Positions 1 to 12,000 of a stretch of DNA of 64,000 nt are shown piece after piece. Each line of letters starts with the position of its first letter. The first letter of the stretch is position 1. Position numbers and translations under genes: made by a program. This DNA comes from Sclerotiophoma versabilis (Eukaryota; Ascomycota; Dothideomycetes; Pleosporales; Didymellaceae): assembly GCA_012274445.1 (NCBI GenBank), contig JAAROD010000058.1, positions 1,674,001 to 1,738,000 of the forward strand, read 5' to 3'. Under the pieces are notes generated by a model that saw nothing but the letters and a program-made list of their open reading frames with translations, did no database searches and had not been told where the DNA came from.

Positions 1-3000
1 GTCCCCACGCCACCGAGACAGCTACGCCTGTAGCAACTCTCCCTTGTGAGGTATTAACGGGTACAAAGGACGCGCCGAACGTGGACGCCTTGATCCAAGA
101 TCAACCTGTAGAGCCTGCCACTACCGAGCAGCCAAGTGAAAAGACGGTCACGGAGGAGCCACCTACTGAGGAATCGACCACGAAAGACTCTGGCGCTGAG
201 CAACTTGGTACTGATGCTCCGCCCACTTTAGATGCATCCCCTGCAGAAGCGCCCACTCCAGAGACAGAACCAGTAGACCTGTTCAAAGGCCTCAACAAGA
301 AACAGCGTCAGAGGCTGGAGAAAAAGTTGAAGGCTGAGGCTGAGGCTAAGCAGAAGGAAGAAGAGCAGGCTGCTGCTGAGTCTGCGCAAGAAGTCGTTTC
401 TGCAGAGCCAACCCAGGGGATCGTTCACTCTGAGCCCTCCCAAACGACCGAGACTATTCCTGTCTCCGAAACTACGCCACAGACTACGCCAGAGATTACT
501 CATATTTCGGCACCTGCAGAGAACAGCTCCGAGGCACCTGCGGCTCCCCAGACAGACGTGACTGTCAATGTACCGGCTCAAGAGGATGTCGCTCGCGATA
601 TTGCCGATGCGCTTATCGCCGAACCAATGGCTGAGGAAGCGCTAACAGAGCCCGATGTGACAGAGTCAGTTGCTGAGGTCCAAGCTACTGAGCTGTCTAC
701 CGAGCCTGCTGCGGAGCCTTCTACGGAAGAGGCAGCACAAGTTGACCCGTTCAAGGGCCTGAACAAGAAGCAGAGGCAGAAGCTCGAGAAGAAGTTGAAG
801 GCGGAAGCGGAAGCCAGGCAAAAGGAAGAAGAAGCACAGGCTGCCGCCGAGCAAGACCTCACCACAGCCACAGAAACCCTACATAAGGCAACTGCAGAAG
901 CTGAAGCCGTGCCAGCGATCGATGAGACAGTTCAACGTGAAATTGGACCCGACACCACAGATACAACCACTGCAGAACCGACTATCGAACAAGCATCCGC
1001 AGCAGTCCTCAACAAGGCAGAGCCGGAAGTGGTACCGCCAGTCGATCCCTTCGCTGGGCTCAACAAGAAGCAAAGGCAGGAGCTTGAAAAGAAGCTAGCA
1101 GCAGAAGCCGCCCAGCGAGAAGCCGCCCAGGCCGAAGCACCTCCCGTTATGAACGACGCACCCCCTCCTGCGAACAACATCGTCAAAGAGCAAGCTCAAG
1201 TCACCGCGCCTGAGAGCGAGTCGCCTTCGGAGAAACCCATCGCTACAGAACAGGCCCCAAGTATTGACAAGCCTGTCCAAGAAGACGACGTAGTGGAGCC
1301 CACCGCCACCGCGACACTGAAGCCTGCTGCAGCGTCTGCCCCGGAAACAGAGCAAGCGCCCGCCACTGAACCCGCTGTCAAAGTTGAAGCCGACGCCGAC
1401 CCGTTTGTCGGCCTTGACAAGTCCCAGAGGAAGAAATTAGAGAGGAAACTTAAGGCTGAAGCGGCGAAGAAGGAGAAGCATGACGAGGATGCTCGAGTGC
1501 GGGATCCGAGTGGAAGAAGTGAGGCTGGGAATGCAGATGATGTTGATGCTATAAAGGCAGTCGATGTTGAGGCTGTGACGGAGTCATTACCTGCTGGTGA
1601 GCCTGTTGCTGATGATACTTGGCCGGCAGAGGACATGCTTACTGAGGATGTCGCTGCGGCTGAGGCCAACGTTGAGCCGTCCACCATAGTTGTGGAGCCT
1701 TCTGCGTCGATCGATGCGGTCGCGAGCAGTGTGGATGATGGTGCAGTGTCGACAAAGAATGAGCCTGTCGAAGCTGTTGCTGATCCTGTGGTTGCTGCTC
1801 CTGTGGTCAGAGATTCTGTGGTCAGTGCTTCCAACGTCGCTACTGAAGAGCCTGTGGTAGCTCAGGAAACAACCGCCGTAGAACCAACAGCGAGCGCAGA
1901 TGTCGAAGAGACTGCCTCAGTACACGAAGAACCAGCAACAACCTCGAAAAAGAGCAAGAAGAAGAAGAAGGGGAAGAAAGGGGATTCTGTCTCAGAGCCT
2001 CAGGCACCCAGTACTCTGATCGGCGAGCCTGTGCTGCCACCCACAGCCGTTGAAGGGGATTCTAAAGATGTCGCTGAGGAAAAGACGGATACTGCGGCTG
2101 CCGACATCGTCGAAGCCCTGCCATCAACCGCGGATCGCCAATCAAACGCCGACATCCCCACGGAATCAACCTTTGTCGGGTCGAGACTGGAACCTACCGA
2201 GAACGCAACGGCTGCTACAAGTACAGCAATTGATGCCACTGAAGTTGCTGCCGACCAGCCATCTACGGACGCTCCTGCTGCGGAAGAGAAGACAGCCGCC
2301 ATCGAGGTTACGAGTTCCACGGTGAGCAAGGATGACGAGAAAGATAAGCGCGCTTCTGCTGCTGAGAGTGGATCATCCAACACGCTTGAAAACCCGGCCG
2401 GAGAGAGCCCGACTGCACCGCGTGAGCAGAATGTTGAACTCGCATCCCCATTCGGACCAACTCCTGATACTACCACCACCACCAGGGAGCTAGTATCCGC
2501 GCCTGAACTGGTCTTGGATCCTGTCATTGAAGAGATACAAGCGGTTGAGCCAGAAACTGTGGAAGTGGACGTGGACGAGGCGCCTGTTCTGTCGAAGAAA
2601 GATAAGAAAAAGGCTAAGAAGAACAAGCGTGGTTCTGTTGCTGAGGAGTCGCTTCCTGGTACGCCTCTGCCGGGTACACTACTGGCAGAAGAAGACAAGC
2701 GTCTTCCCAGTGCCGATGAACTCCAGACTGTTGAGCCGTCTGTTGGTGGTGCAGCTGATATTGAGCAACTGCCTTCTGGAATGCCTGTCGAGGCGGAAAC
2801 TACGGTTATCCCTAAGTCAACCGACGGCGGACCTACTGCAAGTGAAACAGGGGATATGGAGGGGGATGCTGCTGAGCCAACTACATCGGAGCCTCCAAAG
2901 ACGCCCCAAGCAGAGGAAACCGCCCCAATATCAAAGAAAGACAGGAAGAAGGCGAAGAAATCAAAGCGGGGGTCGGTCGCTGAAACGAGCGAGCCTGCGA

Positions 3001-6000
3001 CACCGATTGAGACTCCCACGGCAGAACTCGACAAATTCTCTTTTGGTGCACCCTCCACGTCTGATCGTCAGATTACAGAAGAGCCTCCAGTAGTCTCAGA
3101 GGCTGCGAGTGAGGAGCAAGCGGCGGTTGTTCCCTCTGTCGTAGAGGAGGCTACCATAGGTGATGGGCCTCAAGATGCAGCACCTGTAGAGCAGGCAAAG
3201 CCCGAAGCACCGACCGTGGAAGAGGTTACAGATCAGGCTGTTGTCCAGGAAGAGCCTGTGGTCTTGTCGAAGAAAGAAAAGAAAAAGGCAAAGAAAGCCA
3301 AGCAAGCTTCCGTCATAGGCGCTGAGCTTTCTGAGCCCACGACTCCACTGCAGACATCTACAGAGGTTGTCCAAGACCAGGCTATTGATGAGCCTCAAGC
3401 TGCCGTCGTCGAGCCATCAACATCCGCTACAGGTGACGAGCAAGTCGCAAACACTCAACAAACCACTACTAGCAGCTCTGATGCCCCCGTTGAAGCTGTG
3501 CCGAGTGATCGTCCACCACCTGCACCGGTGGAAGGACCCGAAACTTTGCCGGTACTGGAAGCCCAGGAACCTGCCCTTAACGAATCGACACCGCTTTCGA
3601 AGGCTCAGAAGAAGAAGGCAAAGAAGGCCAAGCGAGCTTCAGCGGTCGAGAGCGAGGTGTCACAGCCCGCAACTCCCGTGGAAGAAGCCGTTAAGGAGCT
3701 TGTGCCGAAAGCTGAACCAGATGCGCTACCCGCGACCGAGGAGCCAGCAGTAGCGCAGACGCCAGACGAAGGCGCAGACGCATGGACAGGCACGGCACCG
3801 TCGAAGAAAGACAAGAAGAAAAACAAAAAACAACAAAAACAGACCGCGACCGATCCTTTTTTAGCGGATGAGGCGACTCGGGCAGCCAACGTTTCTGAAC
3901 CCCAGCCGTCTCCATCAACCCCTATAACCTCGGAGACACCTCTTACTTTCTCAGGGATACCGACCCAATATCCCCAGACCAACACCGATGGCAGTGTTGA
4001 GCTTGCTACTACTAGTGCGCGTGGATTAGACGATGCGGCGTCTGCATCGAAGGATGCAGATGTTGCGGAGGAGGATGGCGCTGGAGAGCGCGGTACCACT
4101 CTTTTGAATGCTGCAGCGGAGCAGCGAGAGGTTGAGACGGCGGAAGAACATCAAGAAAAGCAACTGGGCGACGTCACTACCAAAACGCCTGTCATTGATG
4201 TCAATCCTGCTGGCGACGTGTCCGAAGCGCAACCTGAGCCGGTACTGGAACCAGAGACACTCGTTCCAGCTGAGACTGCAGTTGTACCGGTCGAGGAGAT
4301 CGAAAACAAGCCTGAGTCTCTACCAGCCGCTACGACGGCTACTGCAGAGCAGGAAGATACGCCAGTCGAGCCTGCTTCAGCTATTGACACGCAGATCGTG
4401 CCCCGTGATGATCAAGATATGGATGTCACGTCTTCCAAGAAGAAAAAGAAAACCAAGAAGAACAAGCGCACCTCTACCATCGATGATCCAGTCAAAGAGT
4501 CGGTTGAGGCTGCTTCCGTAGTCGATTTTCCTCCGCACAAAGACGCCCCCAAGCCAGCTACCGAACAACAAGTTGAAGAGCAAGTCGCTGCTCCAGTTGG
4601 ACCACAGCAGGTTGTCGATACGCCTGTCCTTGTGGAACGGATCGAGAGTGAGGAGTCTATCGTTGAACCTCAGAGCATCGACGAACCTCAGACCATCGAC
4701 ATTGCCGGCGATGACACTTCTGTGATCGAGCGCGCAATAGGTGACGCAGAACAAATCGCCATCGCTCCCACAGTTGCCGACGCTTCGGAGACTGTACCTG
4801 CTGAAGCCGATGTCTTGCCCTCAAAGAAAGACAAAAAGAAGGTCAAGAAAAGCAAAAAGCGGTCCGGTACAGTAACACCAGTCCCAGAGCTCGAGTCTAG
4901 TATTCCCGTTGAGGCGCTGGATGCACTCGCCACGCCGCAGATCGAAGAGGCTCAGGCTATTCTCGAGAGCCATGTGCAGCCTGAGGAGTCATCGGCTACA
5001 AATATCCAACTCGAGCAACAAACCTCGACCGCTGAACCTGATACTATTGCCTCTGAGTCCATGCGAGATGCGCAAGTTTACGCTTCCAATTCAACGACTG
5101 AGGGACAGGTACCTGATACTCAGCCAACCGAGGTCGCAAAAGAGGAGGTCAATGATGGCTTGGCGCTGTCGAAGAAAGACAAGAAGAAAGCGAAGAAGGC
5201 GAAGAAGCAGTCTGATGCTGCGCTGTCGGAAGAGTCACGTCTAGCTGATGAGCCTGCTGTTGTTAATAAGGAAGACGCTACTGTGCAGCCAAAGGTTGTT
5301 GCTGAGGATAATTCAGTGTTAGTGGAAGCTCTGCCTGCGGAAGCTCCGCCTCAGGAGGCCACGATCGAGCCTGAGCATGAACCCACTGAACTCGCCACGA
5401 GGCTTGAGCCACAGTGGGAAGATGTTCGGCCCGACCACGATGCAGACCAAAAAGACATGAGCGTTGAAGAATCTCAGCCCGCGTCGGTAGTCGCTCCAGA
5501 TGCAGTGGTGGGACCGATACACAACCCTGCTGAACTCGCTATCCAGCTTGAGCCACAGCAGGAAGATGTTCAGTTTGCTGCTGACCGCAGTCTCAGCTCT
5601 ACCAGACTCGAAGAGACGCAGTCTGCAACTAACAAATATGTTGAACTCGCTGCATCTGTTGACCCGCAACTAGAATCTGTGGAACATGTCGAGGTTGCCG
5701 ATCCAGTGGAGCCTGAGGTTGCGCCTGTTCTCTCCAAGAAAGAAAAGAAAAAGAGCAAGAAGAGCAAAAAGCAGTCTGGCTCAGAGATACCAGCTATGGA
5801 TGTCGCTTCTCCCATTGCATCCGATATGATTGGAGAGACAGCAGCATCCGACGCCACTCAATCAGTTGCTGAACCTGTCGTTGAGCCAACTATCGAACCC
5901 GCCATTGAGCCTACCACGGAGCCTCAGGATGGAGCGGCGGATGTTGGTCTGGCGAAGGAATATCATCTGCCACCATCACGGGTCGATACGGTCAAAAAGA

Positions 6001-9000
6001 GCCTTGAGGTGCCCGTCACCGAGCAGGTCCAATCTGTCGACGACAAGACCGCAATGGTTGATGAGATCGTAAACGCTGATGTTGAAGCTCCACAAAGTAC
6101 TCATGTGGAGGCTACACAAAAGGATGAGGTTCCAGCTATCTTAGATGTTTCCACTGAGCCTGTCGAGTCTGTCGAGTCTGTCGAGTCTGTCCAGCCTGCC
6201 CAGCCTGCAGAAGATGAGTGGGGCTACACTCCATCAAAGAAAGACAAGAAGAAGGGCAAGAAGACACGAGAGTCTGGTGTAGAGACGCCGGTGACGGAAG
6301 CGCTATTCAAGCCCGTGCCCGACGTTTCGGTTCAAGAAGGGGAGCCTGCTCCTATCGTCTCTGTCGAGGCGGTCGAGCAGTCCCAAGCTGCCAGCAAGGA
6401 GGGCACTGAGGATCTCGTTGTACAAGACCCATCTGTTCCGGAACCCAGGGCTGATGTCATTCCTACAGCGGATATTCCTGTGGCTGCTCCTACCGATAAC
6501 CCTGCGGCAACCGTCAAGGAAGAGACCTCCGCCCCGCAATCGAAGAAAGACAAGAAGAAGGCGAAGAAGAACAAGAGAGCTTCTGGCACTGCCACGCCTG
6601 TGGTCGGAGATGTCGCAGTAGACCAGCTCGAGGATTCTCTTGTCTCCACGCATAGTGAGTCAAAGGTCAGAGATGCAATGACCGATAGCGCACCCCAGGT
6701 GATAGCCTCAGACTCGACTACTGCCCCTGAACCTACCGTGGATGAGGCTAGTAGAGAAGATGAAGCTGCGATTGATGTCCCGCTTCCAGCAATTGCTGTG
6801 GATCGACCACGTGAGATGGAACGGGTTGAGTCAACTGCCAGTGTCGAAGAATCAGCTGTCACTGTCGAAGAACCAACTGTTGCTGTCGAAGAACCAGCTA
6901 TCACCTTCGAAGAGCCTGCCATTGCGAACGACGATACCGCCGTGCCTACTTCCAAGAAGAGTAAGAAGAAAAAGAAGAAATCGACTTTGACAGCTTCTCT
7001 AGTGGAAGACGCTCCTCCAATGGTGTCTGAAAGCAGTGCTCCCACAGATGACGTTGTCGCACCCATGGAAGGCAATATCGTTACAGAAGCTGATCATGTT
7101 GTGCTCTCTGACACACTGGTACCTAGTGAGACTAACACTACTACGGAGAACACTCAACCGTTAGAGAATGATCTCGTTGGCCCTCGCGCTGTGGAGGCTG
7201 ATGATGCTGTTATCGAGGAGCAAGATGTTCCTACGCAGACTGACGTCCGAGAGCTTGCCACGGAGCCTGTCTCGGATATGGCTCCTTCATCTACAGAGGC
7301 TGTACCAGAAGCTACAATAGAAGTTGCACCAGAAGCTGTACCAGAATCAGTGGAGACCGAAAGACCTATGCTCAGTCGTAAGCTCAGCAAGAAAGAGAAG
7401 AAGGCTAAGAAGAAAGGCGCTGTAATTCCGCTGGAGGACGATCTGGTGGTTGAGACTGCAGCACCGACCCAGACTGCCGAAACAAGCGAAGTTATGTCTA
7501 CTGTCCAAGAGTCTAAGATTCCAGCAGAGACCGAAACATCTGTGTCGGAGCTTCCCATCGAGCCTGCTGTCGCGTCTCATACCAATCTTGACACCGAGCC
7601 CGTTGTGGAGCCAGTGACTCAGCAAAATGTACAAGCTGAGTCTGTCTCTGCACCTGTCAAGTCCGGGTCTCAAGAGGTTATTGCAGAAGATGAATGGGCG
7701 GCTTCATCGAAGACGGGCAAGAAGGGTAAGAAAGCCAAGAAACAATCACTCGTCCCTGAGCCCGTCGAGGAAGCGGCAAGCCAACCGGTTGAGATTGTTG
7801 AGCCAGCTCCGCCCCCGGAATCTGTACATGTGGATTCTCCGGCCGTTGATGTTGCGGTAGTTGATACGCCCTTGCCTGTGTCAACGTCAATGGAAGTCGA
7901 AACTCCTGTCAGAACAGAGGAGGTCGTAGAGCCTCGCGCTGTGGACTACACACAATCTGCAAGTTCCGAAGCAGTTGACGTACCCCTGCCAGAACCGACT
8001 CCAATGGAAGGACGATCTATCGATCCTATCGCTGAAGTCCCGGGAGCCGTCGAACCACCACTTGCCGATGCCTCGGTCCCTGTAGAGCAAGACATCCTGC
8101 CCGACGACAAGGTTCTGGCTAGGGAAGAGGAAGTGATAGGGGAGACGCAGCAAGACGCATCAGTACCAGTGAGCCGAAAGGCCTCGAAGAAGAGCAAGAA
8201 AGGAAAGAAACCCAAGGATCTTGCTGAGAGCACGGAACTGGTTCGTCAAACTCAACCAGAGGTCACAGCGAATACTGTCGAGACTGCTGTTGAGGACGCT
8301 GCCATACCAGAGTCTTCTCCAACCGTTGAACCGAACGTCGGAATTTCCAGTCTGGAGCGTGGGCCTGAGAGCGCCAAAACCGGTCCAATCCCCACCATCG
8401 TCGAGACTGAATCGCAAGCTCGGGACATCGACATCGAGTCCATGCAGACTCAATCAACGGCAGTGCCGGAAACATCCGAAGCCCCTGTAGTGGCACAGAC
8501 TGAGATCGCTCAATCCGTCTCAACTTCACCTACACCGGACATTACGGTTCAGCCGGAACCAACAGCCGCTGTCGAGCAAACACCGGCCCCGACCGAAGTC
8601 TTGGAAGGATCTCTCACTCGATCGACTTCCAGAAAAGACAAAAAGGAGAGAAAGAAGGAGAAGAGAGACGTACACCGTGTTGAAGAGATTGAAGATCAGC
8701 CTGTTGCGGTTCCAGCTCCTGTTGAAGAAGTCCCGCCTACGGTCCTGCTAGAACAGCCTGTCGCACAGCCTGAGTCGTCTTCTGCTGCGATTACACATGA
8801 GGTCGAGGCCCAGCGACCTGCAACCCCTGTTCGGGATGAAGTTCAGTGGGATGCCGAATCAAGAGAACTCTCGCCATCACTGAAGGCCCTACGGGATGAA
8901 GCCACAGATCTAAGAAAGCGTTCCGAAGCGTTTGATCTGGATGTAGCAGCCACTGAGCAGCGTGATGAGTTCCCTGTCCCTCAGCCCACATTGGTGTTTG

Positions 9001-12000
9001 ATGTTGCAAAATCACTCAGCCGAAAGGATAAAGAACAGTCGGACACGCCCAAGGATAGCGATCTCCTAGAGCCTGCGACTCCTGCAGCTGAACCTGAGGC
9101 TGCGGTCGAGACCATGGATCGGGTTGAGAGCGCCGTCGAGGGCACAGTCACGCCTGCGGAGACTCCGTCTCCCAAGCTGAGTAAGAAGGAAAAGAAAAAG
9201 AAGAAGGCCAAACAAGCTGTGCTTGAGGTCGATGAGCGTACGGAGTCTGCAGCTGGGGATGTCACCATGACTGATGCACCAAGGGATGTGACCGAGAGTC
9301 AATCAGTTGTTGATGCTACGACTGCTGCAACGACAATCGCCGATGAGCCCACTCATGAGGTTGAGACGAAGAATGAGGTCATCCAGGACCCCATATTTAC
9401 TCCCTCAGCAGAGTCCGTGCCAGCGGTGTTCAGCGCTCGGAAAGATGATACATCACTAGTCCAAGAACCTACCTTCGAAGAACCACCTGAACTGTCAAGG
9501 AAACTCAGCAAGAAAGACAAGAAGAAACAAGCCAAGCTTGCTACAGCTGCACAGGATAAATCGCTATCGGAAACCCATGAGGTCCAACCTACGCCATCCT
9601 TCGAGCCACCTACACAAGATGACCCAGCTACAGTCGTCGAAGAGCAAGAGCGCGTAGAAGTTGTCGAGCCTAGAGGCAACACTACGTCTGTAGATGTGGC
9701 TGAGTCCGAACCAACGAAGAGCACTCTTGAGCCATATGTTGCTGCAAGCAGCCGCGAAGTCGACATTGTAGATGCTCCTGTTCCGACTCTTGCAAAAGAG
9801 GATGCCACAGCTGCACCAGCTTTGACACGCAAAGAGAGTAAGGACAAGAAAAAGAGCAAGAAATCTAGAATGTCTTTGGACGTAGCTCCGAAGACCGAGC
9901 AGCCAGCTGCGATAGCGGAACCTGTAACCGAGCAGTCGTCAAGCATACCGGACCGACAACTGGAGCCTGTCAATGTTACGCCTTCCATGACTACTGTTGA
10001 AGAGCCCCAGCGTGCTACTGGCCAAACTGAGCCCGTTCAAGCAGACAAAGAGCCAGGCGGCCAAGTTCCAATCCTGACAGCCATCGGGCGAACATCCGAA
10101 AAAACAAGAATGGCGACCGAGAGCGAGGACCTAAGCCCTGCCCTGCCATCTCCCACAAAAACGTTCGATACCACCCTTGAGGACGTCTTGCCTACCTTGA
10201 ACAAGAAGGGCTCCAAGAAACACAGACTAGCTGCCTTGTTTGAAAAACAATCCCCAGAGCAGTTGCGAGAAGCCGAGCGCAGCCTAGGCCACAAGAGAAG
10301 CGGCAGCGTCAAGAATCTTGCAGAGCGATTCGAGAGTCAGTCAAGATCAGTGACGCCACTTCAGATTGTACCTCCGAAGTCGATTTCGCGAGCTGCGTCA
10401 GAGGATCAACTGCGTTCAGTGTCTCCATATGATAATGTTGAGCGATTGCGCTCAGCATCGCCACGACACGACGTCGACTTCGCAGCAGCTGTCGCCGCAG
10501 GACTGAACGAATCCGGCTTCGATCCGAGCTATGTGATTAACAATCCTTCTTTCTACCGTTCTCGATCGACCTCTCGACAGGAAGACGGCGATATTGCTCC
10601 GGACGATGAAGTTGCGACTGCTAGGAGAAGAGCCAGCGTCTCGAGGTTTGGGTCCATGGGCCGCGCCTCCGCATCGGCCTCGCCTACCAAGCTGAATTTC
10701 GCATCAACCTCACCTACAAAAACCGCCGAAGAGCCTATTGACCGGGCTTTACCCAGGGGGATTGAGGTACCGTTGGCGGCTACCGAGGCACCATCGTTCG
10801 ATCCAATGGATGTGCTTAACGATCCAGCCTTCACGAGACGCAAGTCACCTCCTGGTGTACTGGAAGAAGCCGATCCAGGGGAATTGTACGCACCGTCCAA
10901 GGACAGGAAAGTAAAAAGAAAAAAGAAGCGCACAGCCGATACAGCGGCGACAGCCTTGAGTATGCAGGACAGTGTTGAGCAGACAGCTGCTGAGACTCCA
11001 GTGTTTGAGACCCCATTGACGAGGACTCGCACTTTTGAGACTTCGCCTGGCTCCACTACCCGCGAACTCGGCTCTGAAACGCCTATCAGCGAGCCAGTAA
11101 GAACTTTGAACGTCCTTGAACAGTCACCAAAGAAGAGTCGAAAGGCAGAGAGCAGTGTCGGGGAGATGAGAAAAGAGCGTGAGGAGCGTGGAAGGTCCAC
11201 AGTGCGAGAAGAGACAGCAGCTATGCCACCAAAACATAGACAAGAGCGCAATTCAACCGCCAATAATGACAACGGCGAGTATCCTTTCCCTCGAGTCCTG
11301 ACTCCTGAGTTTGGGGACTCAGTTGTCCATAGTTTGAAGGAGGAGAAAAGAGACGCGAAAAACCGAAAGAGCAGGGGGACAGCAGAGCTCGACACTGAGG
11401 TTAGTCCGCGTGAGCCACATAAGCGACGGACGCATCCAGTGTCATTCCACGAAATCCAACCAGAGGAGAAGCGATTGCACAAGAACGAGGAGCCAAGTGG
11501 GGCCGCTCTCGAACCATCATGGTCGTTTTCAGCGATTGATGATAGCACAGTCAATATGGGAGGTGCTATGGTCGAGACACCGACAGCCCGAGACCTAGAG
11601 ACAACTCGTGAAGAGCGTCAGCATCCACAAGGACCTCGAACGCCCCGAATGAAGCCCGTACAAGATGACAGAGATAGTCGAGAGGTAGAGGCCAGTCCGG
11701 CGCTTCCGGAGTACCCAGCTTCGAGAGGCGCAGAACCATCACCTACGTCTGACTTTGTCACCAAGGAGCGAACGTCGTACTTGTTCGACTCCTCGCCGTC
11801 GACTCGCGTATACGGCACCTCGCCTGCAGTTGAGCCTAAGACGCCAAACTTCGACAGCCCGCGAACGGTCGACTCTCACGGGAAGGCGTCGATTGATGGC
11901 TCTCAACAAGAGCAGACATCACCGACTAGGCTCTCACGAGAGCCTCACCAGTCAATTTTCGGTGATTCAGGCGAGAAGAAGGATATAACGACTCCGGTAC

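Noticed and set aside
10553..11554. 333-aa antisense ORF in the giant gene
   Set aside because: A shadow of the low-complexity sense frame: Ser-rich, no motifs. The same holds for the other long antisense ORFs at 1196-1834 and 2000-3058.
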